The translations under genes were made by a program, and so were the position numbers. From NCBI GenBank assembly GCA_013043965.1, contig JABEVF010000123.1, positions 1 to 36,267 of the forward strand: a stretch of DNA of 36,267 nt. Reading direction: 5' to 3'. The stretch is from Gallionella sp. Lineage in GTDB: Bacteria; Pseudomonadota; Gammaproteobacteria; Burkholderiales; Gallionellaceae. This document shows positions 30,132-36,267 of the stretch, piece by piece (the stretch's first letter is position 1; each line of letters begins with the position of its first letter). The notes under the pieces were generated by a model. It was not told the DNA's origin, did not search any database, and saw only the letters and a program-made list of their open reading frames with translations.

Positions 30132-30371
30132 ATGACACCGTGGCTCTCTCCCAATGAAATCGACGATCTGTGTGCGCCGCTGAAACAGCATGCCGCACAG
30201 ATCAGATTCATTCGTGGCCTCGGCATCACCGTACGTGAAAAACCGAACGGTGCAGCGCTGGTGATGCGGGCACATTTTGAAGAAAAGATGAGTCCAGCAG
30301 GCAAGGTACGTCAGCAAACCAAAACAGGGCCGAATCGCGCGGCTTTGTCTCTCGCATATTCAAGGGGGTAG
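30132..30371 (+). CDS. DUF4224 protein
   Basis: 79 residues with TPWLSPNEIDDLCAPLKQHA and AQIRFIRGLGITVREKPNGA, the DUF4224 layout found in small phage proteins next to integrase genes. Two bases separate it from the integrase start. Likely part of integration control (excisionase-like), based on position. Confidence 0.75.
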   Translation: MTPWLSPNEIDDLCAPLKQHAAQIRFIRGLGITVREKPNGAALVMRAHFEEKMSPAGKVRQQTKTGPNRAALSLAYSRG

Positions 30372-30372
30372 A

Positions 30373-31467
30373 ATGTCCCGCATGGTCGGTCGCAGAAAAA
30401 ACAATCCGCTCGGTCTTGAGCCGCGCGTCTATGCAAAGCATGGCGCGTTTTATTACGTCCACCGTGACGGTCGCTGGGAGAAGATAGGCACGGACATCGC
30501 CAAGGCCAACGACCGCGCCAAACTCTATAACGACTCGGGCGGATTGTTTGACACGATGGCTTACTGGCTAGATATGTTCATCGTCGATTGTGAGGCGCGC
30601 GTCAAATCAGGCACGCTTGCTCAGCGTACCCTGGAAGACTATCAAAAAGACATCGCGCCACTGAAGATATACCTCGCCCCGCCGATGCTGCCGACCGACA
30701 TCGAGCCGAATCACATACAAGACTATCTGGAGATCGGCGCAGCAAATGGGCGACCCGTTCGAGCCAACCGCGAGAAGGCGTGCCTGTCTTCCTGCATATC
30801 CTGGCTGATTCGCAGCGGCAAGGTGGACGGACTTATCGTCAACCCCTGCATGCGCGCCAGCGGCATCAAGCGCAACCCCGAGAGCAAGCGCGAGCGCTAC
30901 GTCAGCCACGACGAATACCGAGAGGTCTACGCCGTCGCACCTCCCCAGGTGCAGGCCATGATGGAACTGACCTACCGCACCCTGCAGCGCCCCGAGAGCG
31001 ACATCCTGGACTGGACGGTGGCCAACCTCACGATGAAGGACGGCAAACGCATCTTGCGCGTCGATCAGGGCAAGACCGGAAAGGTCGTCGACATCGCCCT
31101 ATCCGACGACCTGAGCACCCTGCTGCAAACACTGATCGGCGACATCCCGCGCATCGGAAAACCGCTAATCTGCTGCAGCCGAGGCAAGTATGCCGGCCAG
31201 CGCTACACCTACGACGGCATCAGCTCCATGCTCAAGCGCGCCATCGTCTCGGCCAATACCGAGCACGTGAAAAAAGGCCAGACCAAGATGCTACCCTTCG
31301 GCTTCCGCGACCTCAAGGGCAAGGGTGCGACAGACATGTGGATCTCTGGTGTGCCCATCGAAGAAATCCAACTGCTGTGCGGCCATGAAGACAAGAGCAC
31401 TACCGAGAAGTACATCAAGCAACGCTGGCGAGAAACAGCCCAGCCGAACCGGGTGCTAATGGCCTGA
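30373..31467 (+). CDS. int: tyrosine-family integrase
   Basis: 364 residues. The SAM-like N-terminal core-binding domain covers about 60-150, the catalytic domain about 175-360. Catalytic set: Arg206 (TLQRPESDIL), Lys234 hairpin (DQGKTGK), box II RDLK at 312-315, His338 (LLCGHED) and Tyr347 (TEKYIKQ). Box II normally reads HxxR; here Arg312 and Lys315 replace the two, a variation seen in some phage integrases but unusual. It lies at the prophage right end near the tRNA-Asn fragment, as expected. Confidence 0.88.
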   Translation: MSRMVGRRKNNPLGLEPRVYAKHGAFYYVHRDGRWEKIGTDIAKANDRAKLYNDSGGLFDTMAYWLDMFIVDCEARVKSGTLAQRTLEDYQKDIAPLKIYLAPPMLPTDIEPNHIQDYLEIGAANGRPVRANREKACLSSCISWLIRSGKVDGLIVNPCMRASGIKRNPESKRERYVSHDEYREVYAVAPPQVQAMMELTYRTLQRPESDILDWTVANLTMKDGKRILRVDQGKTGKVVDIALSDDLSTLLQTLIGDIPRIGKPLICCSRGKYAGQRYTYDGISSMLKRAIVSANTEHVKKGQTKMLPFGFRDLKGKGATDMWISGVPIEEIQLLCGHEDKSTTEKYIKQRWRETAQPNRVLMA

Positions 31468-31473
31468 AAATAT

Positions 31474-31515
31474 ATTTCGAAATCGCTTGACCTGTTCCGA
31501 AAACGGAACTAATAT
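31474..31515 (+). promoter_or_regulatory. promoter with Aca-type inverted repeat
   Basis: TTGACC (31487-31492), 17-bp spacer, TAATAT (31510-31515). The spacer contains gttccgaaaacggaac (31494-31509), a perfect 6-bp inverted repeat with a 4-bp centre. An additional palindrome atttcgaaat lies just upstream (31474-31483). This fits autorepressed acr-aca promoters. Confidence 0.8.
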
Positions 31516-31522
31516 TCTTTCA

Positions 31523-31544
31523 CGGTTGGCAATCAAGCAAACCG
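31523..31544 (+). promoter_or_regulatory. stem-loop in the leader of the acr candidate
   Basis: cggttggc and gcaaaccg pair with one mismatch around a 6-base loop, eight bases before the ribosome site region of the 31564 gene. It could be a binding site for RNA regulation. Confidence 0.4.
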
Positions 31545-31563
31545 AACTCTCAAGGAGATCATC

Positions 31564-31872
31564 ATGAACACCACTCAACAAGCCCTTCTCACCTTCGCGG
31601 CAGCCACCCACAACGAACTCTTCGATCCGGAATACAACGGCGGAGAGTGGATGATCGAGGCAGTTCAAACCGCAGAAACCATCGAGCAGTTCGTCGAATC
31701 CTCGAACAAGTGGGCATCTTGCACAAAAGACCAATTCGGCGAGATCGCCGGCTTCAAATTCGTGGCATGGCACGAGGTGCAGGGAGCCAAAGGCCAGCAG
31801 CGCCGGTCGCTCTCGGTGATCGACTTCGGTGATTTCAGAATGGCCCTGAATTGCGATCTGACATATTTTTAA
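31564..31872 (+). CDS. anti-CRISPR candidate (small acidic protein)
   Basis: 102 residues from the ATG at 31564, with AAGGAG upstream. Acidic and small, as most anti-CRISPR proteins. The C-terminal half (EIAGFKFVAWHEVQGAKGQQ then RRSLSVIDFGDFRMAL) resembles a family of uncharacterised proteins that I have seen on plasmids and integrative elements, so it is probably a mobile-element trait. It is followed by an Aca2-like regulator and driven by a promoter with an inverted repeat: the guilt-by-association pattern used to find acr genes. No known Acr sequence is recognised. Confidence 0.6.
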   Translation: MNTTQQALLTFAAATHNELFDPEYNGGEWMIEAVQTAETIEQFVESSNKWASCTKDQFGEIAGFKFVAWHEVQGAKGQQRRSLSVIDFGDFRMALNCDLTYF

Positions 31873-31880
31873 ACCGACTA

Positions 31881-31902
31881 GCCTGCCGGGGAACCGGCAG
31901 GC
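31881..31902 (+). promoter_or_regulatory. 9-bp stem-loop before the aca2-like ribosome site
   Basis: gcctgccgg-ggaa-ccggcaggc, perfect 9-bp stem, ending three bases before AGGTGA. No T tract follows, so it is not a normal terminator. Aca2 has been reported to bind stem-loops in acr-aca mRNA; this is a candidate. Confidence 0.55.
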
Positions 31903-31915
31903 ACAGGTGACCATT

Positions 31916-32389
31916 ATGAATAATCTAGAACTTCAATCCTTGCGTCGTCTTCTGTTTTTTTCAGTGCCGGAAGCAGCGCTGCTGGTAGCAGCCTCGCCGG
32001 AACGCATCAGCGGCGTTCAGGAACGAACGTGGCGGCGCTGGGAGGATGGCACACTGGCCGTGCCGGACAACATCGCCGAGATGATTCTGAAGCTGTGCGA
32101 GTGGAGAGCGCGCGCGCTCGATGCGATGCACGGCGCGATCGGAGAAGGCAAGGATGCGCACGGCGAGCTGGACATCGTGCTGGTATGGTACGACACCATG
32201 GACGGATGGGCATCGCTGGCCGGACGCGAGCCGATCTTGTGGCGGCCGCAGTGTTCAGTGATCGCCGAGGCCGTGGCGCTCGGTGCTCGACTGGTCGAGT
32301 TCGATACTGCGCACTATGCGCAGTGGCTGGGAAAGCGCCGGGATTCCGAGCAGATGCGCGGCGCTTGGGCAGCCGATCAATCTGTCTAA
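31916..32389 (+). CDS. aca2-like: Aca2-like (YdiL/DUF1870-type) HTH regulator
   Basis: 157 residues from the ATG at 31916 (AGGTGA five bases upstream). MNNLELQSLRRLLFFSVPEA then ERTWRRWEDGTLAVPDNIAE reproduces the Aca2 core: NxELQxxRxLL, SVxEAA, and RxWxxWExGxxxVPD. The following helix LKLCEWRARALDAMHGA and C-terminal half are the dimer region. Aca proteins repress the acr operon at its promoter. Longer than classic Aca2 (about 115-125). Known members sit directly after acr genes, as here. Confidence 0.8.
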   Translation: MNNLELQSLRRLLFFSVPEAALLVAASPERISGVQERTWRRWEDGTLAVPDNIAEMILKLCEWRARALDAMHGAIGEGKDAHGELDIVLVWYDTMDGWASLAGREPILWRPQCSVIAEAVALGARLVEFDTAHYAQWLGKRRDSEQMRGAWAADQSV

Positions 32390-32508
32390 GATCGACCGGA
32401 AACCCAACAAATATGCGGCCTGAATTTACCCAAAACGGCAAATCATCTTAGACAAGGTCGATGCCGAAACGTATAATTGACGTGGCTTTGAAGCACTTAC
32501 GGACTTCC

Positions 32509-32555
32509 GACTGTTAATCCGCAGGTCCCTGGTTCGAATCCAGGTCGGGGAGCCA
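32509..32555 (+). other. attR: right attachment site: 3' end of tRNA-Asn(GTT)
   Basis: 47 bases identical in form to the 3' half of a tRNA-Asn gene: anticodon loop ctgttaa, T arm ggttcgaatcc and end gtcgggga-gcca. The 5' half is absent: the upstream bases form neither acceptor nor D arm, and the anticodon stem is broken. This is the usual product of integration into the 3' end of a tRNA gene. The intact gene should lie at the left end outside the window. Confidence 0.85.
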
Positions 32556-32564
32556 GTAATACCA

Positions 32565-32590
32565 AGGCTTGCAGCGATGCAGGCCTTTTT
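32565..32590 (+). terminator. terminator after the tRNA-Asn end
   Basis: aggcttgca/tgcaggcct, a 9-bp stem with one wobble and a GCGA loop, followed by T run. It is the natural terminator of a tRNA gene and shows that DNA right of 32555 is the former downstream flank or the next element. Confidence 0.8.
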
Positions 32591-32660
32591 CACGTCAAGC
32601 GGTTTCGTGTCCGTGTAGGCGCAGTGTAGGATTTTCCGGAATGTCTCACGCACCCACAAA

Positions 32661-32682
32661 TAAAAAACCACCCGAAGGCGGT
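32661..32682 (-). terminator. UUCG hairpin terminator
   Basis: Minus strand: accgcc-ttcg-ggtggt followed by six T. It ends minus-strand transcription of the right-hand element. Confidence 0.75.
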
Positions 32683-32860
32683 CTGTTATCGTTGACACTG
32701 TTTTGCCCGCTTTCTGGCTCGGATGATTTCCCGGCATCGCCTGAGCAGTTATGGCCGCTGCTTTCGCCAGTGTTATTTCCCCTCGTGCCACACTCTTTGA
32801 TAATTCCGGGTCTGCTTTAGTTATTTTGTCTGCTGTTTTTTGAGTTCTTACAGAAACTCC
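32683..32860 (-). pseudogene. gene remnant, C-terminal ParB/DNA-binding-like
   Basis: An open minus frame after the TAA at 32863-32861 has no start signal. It reads VSVRTQKTADKITKADPEL then SKSVARGEITLAKAAAITA, resembling C-terminal segments of DNA-binding phage/plasmid proteins (PELxxxVxxGEIxLxxA). The frame runs into the terminator and tRNA end. Probably a truncated leftover. Confidence 0.3.
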
Positions 32861-32889
32861 TTATTTTTCAGCACGTTGTGAAACTGTTT

Positions 32890-32959
32890 CAAGGTGCAAT
32901 GATTGCACCTTGCTCCTGTCTTTCGAGGTGGATAAGGGTGCAAGATTGCACTCTTTTTT
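32890..32959 (+). terminator. inverted repeat and terminator
   Basis: Perfect inverted repeat aaggtgcaa-tga-ttgcacctt (32890-32910), followed by a second hairpin agggtgca/tgcactct (32934-32953) and seven T, a plus-strand terminator. The two share the gtgcaa core. Confidence 0.6.
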
Positions 32960-32982
32960 TGGACGACGCAGTTATTCGGCCT

Positions 32983-33219
32983 TTACCACGGGATTATTTT
33001 ACCGCGTGAAAGCCGAATAACCTTCGCCTTGGCTGCCTGCAATTCCTGCTTTGCTATCACCATCGCTGCCGCTCGGTTCACATTACCCACAAGGACATTG
33101 CGAGAGCTTGCCGCCTTGCCTTCGGGTGTCCTTGCCCCTGTTGAGCGTGTCCAAGGCTGCCATGTGTGGATTAAAGCGGCCTGCCGTGCCTTCTGTTCGT
33201 CTGTCCAGTGTCGCGCCAT
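32983..33219 (-). CDS. conserved small mobile-element protein
   Basis: 78 residues from the ATG at 33219, with AAGGA upstream. MARHWTDEQKARQAALIHTW then QPWTRSTGARTPEGKAASSR is a conserved pattern in small proteins of islands and satellites in betaproteobacteria (TGARTPEGKA). Function unknown; basic, and perhaps DNA-related. Confidence 0.65.
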   Translation of the reverse strand: MARHWTDEQKARQAALIHTWQPWTRSTGARTPEGKAASSRNVLVGNVNRAAAMVIAKQELQAAKAKVIRLSRGKIIPW

Positions 33220-33544
33220 GATGATTCCTTTTAAAAATAGCTCGTTATGTTCCAAAAGTGCGCAGTTATTGCACGGTTATTGTTGCGTAACTCCTTTTTC
33301 CCTGTGCTCATAAGTCCTTATTGCATATATCCTGCATGGCATTTTTTTAGTTGCGTTATGTGTGCGGAAATTGTGAACCATCTGTGAACCAGAAAACAGC
33401 TTGCAATTGGATTTCATAATCTTCGAGGCGGTTTCGTCCAGTTGTGGGGATTTGCCTGCCGGTGGGGGCGCATCAAAATAATTCAGCATTGTGGCGCTGT
33501 GACCAATTGCGCCGATTGGCGTAATTGGGGATTCCCTAGGCGCA
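33220..33544. other. intergenic region with 37-bp repeats
   Basis: No supported gene. The main content is the repeat pair described separately. A minus frame of 106 residues reads across both repeats but is probably a by-product of repeat periodicity (72 bases, divisible by 3). Confidence 0.5.
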
Positions 33545-33575
33545 TCAAAATAATTCAGCATTGTGGCGCTGTGAC
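33467..33575. repeat. 37-bp direct repeats flanking a hairpin
   Basis: 33467-33503 and 33539-33575 are identical over 37 bases, separated by 35 bases. The spacer with its edge forms an 11-bp hairpin (33503-33513 with 33518-33528, loop GATT, one G-T pair). The second copy overlaps the end of the 33545 gene. Confidence 0.9.
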
Positions 33576-33991
33576 GGTTCACTACTGCACCCGGCATTGT
33601 TCAGTATGCTTACATCAACAGACTGTTGCAAAGTTCCATCCTCGGCGCTTTGGTGCGCTCTGGTCGTGAGGTCTGCGCAATACTCGGTTGCAACATCAAC
33701 GCTGGCCTGTAGCCATGAGCCAAACTCAAATGCTCCGGCGCATCGCTCATACATATCATGCGGTAACGCTGCGTAGCATTCATCGAAGCGGTCGCGCATC
33801 CATAACATGCGGCGCTCAAGTGTGGCGATGCGTTCGGGTACTGAGCTATCAGGCAACCCGCCAGCAATGAAGGCTGCCTGTATTGGGTGCAGGTCGATAA
33901 TCACCGACTCGCCGCAATAGTCGCGTTGCTCAAGTCTGATTGTTCCATCTTCCAAAGTTTCAACATTCAAGTCGTGAAATTGTGCGGTCAT
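33545..33991 (-). CDS. conserved satellite/island protein
   Basis: 148 residues from the ATG at 33991 (AGGAG upstream). The N-terminal TIRLEQRDYCGESVIIDLHP then IQAAFIAGGL is a beta-then-helix motif (QxDYxGE...LHPIQ) present in small proteins of integrative elements. It ends inside the second 37-bp repeat. Function unknown. Confidence 0.6.
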   Translation of the reverse strand: MTAQFHDLNVETLEDGTIRLEQRDYCGESVIIDLHPIQAAFIAGGLPDSSVPERIATLERRMLWMRDRFDECYAALPHDMYERCAGAFEFGSWLQASVDVATEYCADLTTRAHQSAEDGTLQQSVDVSILNNAGCSSEPSQRHNAELF

Positions 33992-34002
33992 TTTTTCTGC
34001 TC

Positions 34003-34614
34003 CTATGCGTAATGTTTGATTTGTTGCATACGACCACCGGCCATCACCGGCAAGCGATGAATACTTGCTCTTGCTCTGCTTGCTGAATTGGTTGATAAAT
34101 CATCCCCCATTGGTACTAATACAATATGTTCACTTTTGGGGGGCGGCACAGCCTCACTTTTGGGGTGTGTAGGTGGTGTCCGTTCACCATTTTTGATGCT
34201 GTACGCCCTCATTTTTGGGGTGCGGTTTTTTTCTTTCGGCTGCCAGTCACGCCATGCGCAAGATTTGAAACCCTGCATATAAATCCCGTGAGTATTTGTT
34301 ACTGATAGCCAAGTAACCGCAAACTGTGCCGCCCCTTGATGAAAGCCGCCGCTTTTGGTTTTGTAGATGAACCCATGCGTTATCAGCTCATGCGTGGCCC
34401 TGCTCAGTGTGTTGACGCTGAACCCGAACCGCTCCATGTCGGAAAACGTGGCTTGCAGGTGTCCGTTATTTGTTTTGGTCAGTTGACGGGTTATCTGAAC
34501 AAGCAGGGCGCGTGCTGAAAACGTGAGGTCGGCGTATGCCTCAGAATCAATCACACGCCACTCAATCGCGGCATAGGGATGCTTGGTGGATGTTTTGGCG
34601 GGCTTGGCGCTCAT
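34003..34614 (-). CDS. winged-helix replication-type protein
   Basis: 203 residues from the ATG at 34614, which overlaps the previous stop as ATGA. HPYAAIEWRVIDSEAYADLT then LLVQITRQLTKTNNGHLQAT and FSVNTLSRATHELITHGFIY form a winged helix like those of plasmid and satellite replication initiators. C-terminal part is basic and Pro-rich. Probably initiates replication of the second element or regulates it. Confidence 0.55.
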   Translation of the reverse strand: MSAKPAKTSTKHPYAAIEWRVIDSEAYADLTFSARALLVQITRQLTKTNNGHLQATFSDMERFGFSVNTLSRATHELITHGFIYKTKSGGFHQGAAQFAVTWLSVTNTHGIYMQGFKSCAWRDWQPKEKNRTPKMRAYSIKNGERTPPTHPKSEAVPPPKSEHIVLVPMGDDLSTNSASRARASIHRLPVMAGGRMQQIKHYA

Positions 34615-35084
34615 ACTTGCCCCCATATATCCGACTGCCTTGGGTCGGGTGTTTTAAAACGCCTATGCAGATTTATCCGGGCTGCATCAGATTTGCACTT
34701 ATCGGACAGCTTGCGGCGTTCGGCTCTGGCAGCTTTTACCTTGTTAATCCAGTCACGCGCACCGGCTTCAAACGCCCTTGCGATTGTTTCTTGTGGCAAC
34801 CAATAAGCGGCAATTGTTGCAATGCGGCCGTCATTCGTCCCGGTCGCCATGTCGCGGCGGTCAATGTGCCAGCCATATTCACCTTCAAGGTAATGGATAA
34901 CAGCACCAAGGCGGGTTGTATGCTCCTTGAATACCGATTCCATACTTGTCATCGTGTGCGATTCCAGCAGCGCAACCATAACGGATGCGGTTACCGTGTT
35001 GATATGCTTGGGCAGTGTTCCGGGGGTATAATCGCGCTTGTCTGGGGCGCTCTCGTTTGTATTCTGAATGGGGGCGTTTTTCAT
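34611..35084 (-). CDS. helix-turn-helix protein of the second element
   Basis: 157 residues from the ATG at 35084, ATGA-coupled to the AlpA-like gene upstream. TASVMVALLESHTMTSMESV followed by RLGAVIHYLEGEYGWHIDRR is a winged-helix pattern. C-terminus carries a helical, basic region (ARAERRKLSDKCKSDAARI). It likely binds DNA and works with the neighbouring replication-type gene. Confidence 0.55.
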   Translation of the reverse strand: MKNAPIQNTNESAPDKRDYTPGTLPKHINTVTASVMVALLESHTMTSMESVFKEHTTRLGAVIHYLEGEYGWHIDRRDMATGTNDGRIATIAAYWLPQETIARAFEAGARDWINKVKAARAERRKLSDKCKSDAARINLHRRFKTPDPRQSDIWGQV

Positions 35085-35299
35085 TTTGCCACCTCGCCAT
35101 TCAGCAGGGCGCGGATTTGAGCAACCGGCCACGCAAGGCGGCCATTGATACGAACCGGGCGCATAGGGCCATTCTCTAAACAGGCCCATGCTCTCATTGT
35201 TTGCGGCTGTCTGTTCAAGTAGTGCGCAGCGTCAGCGGTGGGAACCGTTGGCCGGGTCACTTGCTCCAGTGGGGTGAATTGATTTGTGAATGTGTTCAT
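35081..35299 (-). CDS. AlpA/excisionase-like HTH protein
   Basis: 72 residues from the ATG at 35299 (GAGG upstream). VPTADAAHYLNRQPQTMRAW then RPVRINGRLAWPVAQIRALL is the MerR-like AlpA/excisionase fold (helix-turn-helix plus wing GRLAWPV). Such proteins control integrase or replication genes in satellites. First of three overlapping genes. Confidence 0.7.
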   Translation of the reverse strand: MNTFTNQFTPLEQVTRPTVPTADAAHYLNRQPQTMRAWACLENGPMRPVRINGRLAWPVAQIRALLNGEVAK

Positions 35300-35338
35300 T
35301 GTGAAACCTCGTTTTGTATTTGCGAGGCTTCAAGATTT

Positions 35339-35372
35339 CATGCCGCTTTTTTATTCATCATGCCGCGGCATG
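35339..35372. promoter_or_regulatory. palindrome upstream of AlpA-like gene
   Basis: catgccgcggcatg (35359-35372) is a perfect 14-bp palindrome; half of it, catgccgc, repeats at 35339-35346. It lies about 40 bases above the AlpA-like start, so it is a likely operator for that gene. Confidence 0.55.
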
Positions 35373-35440
35373 CTAATGCTATGTTTTATGCGGCGTTGCG
35401 GGCGTGTGTCCGGTATGTGTCAGGTATCATGGTGCGGTAT

Positions 35441-36136
35441 CTAATCGGGTTCAAGTGTAGTTTTCTCTCTCCATTCGGCAGCCCAGTCGGGAAGGCGTAA
35501 GAACACGGTGTCAAGTGTTTTTCGCACTATCCCTTCATCGAGCAAATAAAGGGCTATGTCGGCAAGGTTCCAAAGGGCGGACGCTTTCTTGCTGCCAGGC
35601 GAAACACGGCAAGCCTTTAATTTATTGGAGGGCGATGCAAGATTTTTCCCCCAATGGTCATAGTCCCATTTTATATGTTGGAATGCGGCCTGCACTTTGC
35701 GCTTATCAACCCCTTTAATGGCTGGCACTGGCGGCTTGACTGGCACGGCTTCCACCTTCGGGGCGGGTGCGCTCTGGGTATTCGCTGCATATTCGAGCCA
35801 GTAAGGTGTAAAGTCTTTTCCCTTGGCCCATTCTATCCATTCTTGAGGCTTTCTAGTTTCGTTGCTGGGGCTGTTTTCTGAGTAGGATTTTAATGAGAGG
35901 AAGTCTCTTAGGCATTCATCTTGCCTTGGGTTAAATAACCCGTTTACGCCGCGTTGAAGGGACGTTATGCCATCAAGACCGTCTCGCGGCTGAGTATCGG
36001 AAAGCGCAAACTCACTCAATGACGGCAGATAGCCAGCGAGTAGCTGAATAGCTTGCTGGCGTGTCCATAGGTCATGCTTAAGCCAGTCCATAATAAGAAC
36101 AGGCGGCAGCGTCTTATAATGGTTGCGGCGTTGCAA
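35441..36136 (-). CDS. hypothetical protein of the second element
   Basis: 231 residues; the frame opens with TTG at 36136 but no good ribosome site is present, so the start is uncertain. The N-terminal region (WLKHDLWTRQQAIQLLAGYL) and a linker rich in Pro/Val (VEAVPVKPPVPAIKGVDKRK) precede a C-terminal helical domain with RVSPGSKKASALWNLADIAL. Family not recognised. Confidence 0.5.
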   Translation of the reverse strand: MQRRNHYKTLPPVLIMDWLKHDLWTRQQAIQLLAGYLPSLSEFALSDTQPRDGLDGITSLQRGVNGLFNPRQDECLRDFLSLKSYSENSPSNETRKPQEWIEWAKGKDFTPYWLEYAANTQSAPAPKVEAVPVKPPVPAIKGVDKRKVQAAFQHIKWDYDHWGKNLASPSNKLKACRVSPGSKKASALWNLADIALYLLDEGIVRKTLDTVFLRLPDWAAEWREKTTLEPD

Positions 36137-36267
36137 TTTGATAACATCAATGTGATTGCCGGGGTTGTCTGAGTACGATCAGTAATCTTGATGGTGTTAT
36201 CTGCCGAATTGGTCAGATAGCGTGATGGGGAGTAGAAGATCCCCCTCAAGGAACTTGAACAAACGAA
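36137..36267. other. right window end, no supported gene
   Basis: The 131 bases right of the last gene contain no convincing start or RNA; they are probably the leader of the minus-strand operon. Confidence 0.4.

Noticed and set aside
32480-32555. Intact tRNA-Asn gene
   Set aside because: The 5' acceptor strand and D arm are missing and the anticodon stem is mismatched; only the 3' 47 bases match.
32426-32791. 121-residue minus-strand frame including WIRTRDLRINS
   Set aside because: The central part is the reverse reading of the tRNA-Asn 3' end, a well-known false protein. Only the upstream part may be a gene remnant.
33467-33575. CRISPR array
   Set aside because: Only two repeats, the spacer itself forms a hairpin with the repeat edge, and there are no cas genes. 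Kept as a repeat of unknown role.
33277-33597. 106-residue minus frame with a twice-repeated HSATMLNYFDAP
   Set aside because: The repetition comes from the 37-bp DNA repeats at a distance divisible by three; no start signal.

Overview
The window is most of a temperate, tailed (contractile-tail) prophage in a Gram-negative host, followed on the right by part of a second mobile element. The host is most likely a betaproteobacterium. I infer this from the moderately high GC, the bacterial tRNA-Asn 3' end used as attachment site, and the style of the phage genes; none of this names a genus.

Layout. (1) 1-12.4 kb, minus strand: late genes in the order small terminase, large terminase (GpA type), minor tail/head-completion protein, gpW-like joiner, portal, S49 protease, scaffold-like protein, decoration protein, major capsid, head-tail joiners, DUF2635, tail sheath, tail tube. 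The head is lambda-like and the tail Mu-like. Short hairpin terminators sit between several structural genes. (2) 12.4-16.7 kb, minus strand: a late regulator candidate, small genes, a decamer repeat field, a primase-helicase (VapE type) whose start codon lies in a perfect hairpin, and a CII-like gene. (3) 16.6-20.2 kb: control region with divergent cro (minus) and cI (plus), three operators between them and two more copies 2.2 kb away on a strong plus-strand promoter. Between these lie genes likely expressed in the lysogen, including a lipoprotein. (4) 20.3-23.4 kb, plus strand: a chain of small overlapping early genes, a membrane protein and an HNH endonuclease. (5) 23.4-27.3 kb, plus strand: a complete diversity-generating retroelement (DGR) with two target genes, two variable repeats (VR1, VR2), a MutS-like/Avd fusion, a template repeat (TR) and a reverse transcriptase. 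All 12 VR1 and all 15 VR2 differences from the TR fall on TR adenines. (6) 27.3-31.5 kb: an unknown gene coupled to the RT, a ParB-like protein, DUF4224 and an integrase. (7) 31.5-32.4 kb: a candidate anti-CRISPR operon, made of a small acidic protein plus an Aca2-like regulator behind a promoter carrying a perfect inverted repeat. (8) 32.5 kb: the 3' end of a tRNA-Asn gene marks the prophage right end. (9) 32.6-36.3 kb, minus strand: part of another integrated element with replication-type genes, an excisionase/AlpA-like gene and a pair of 37-bp direct repeats around a hairpin.

How it fits together. CI-type repression probably silences both the minus-strand early/replication genes and the plus-strand operon that leads without an obvious terminator towards the DGR. 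The DGR would diversify the C-terminal ligand surfaces of two formylglycine-generating-enzyme-fold (C-type-lectin-like) proteins. The locus next to the right attachment site has the architecture of an anti-defence module under autoregulation. The most notable items are the DGR with its MutS-Avd fusion and two-target design, and the acr-aca2-like operon with both DNA and RNA hairpin sites.
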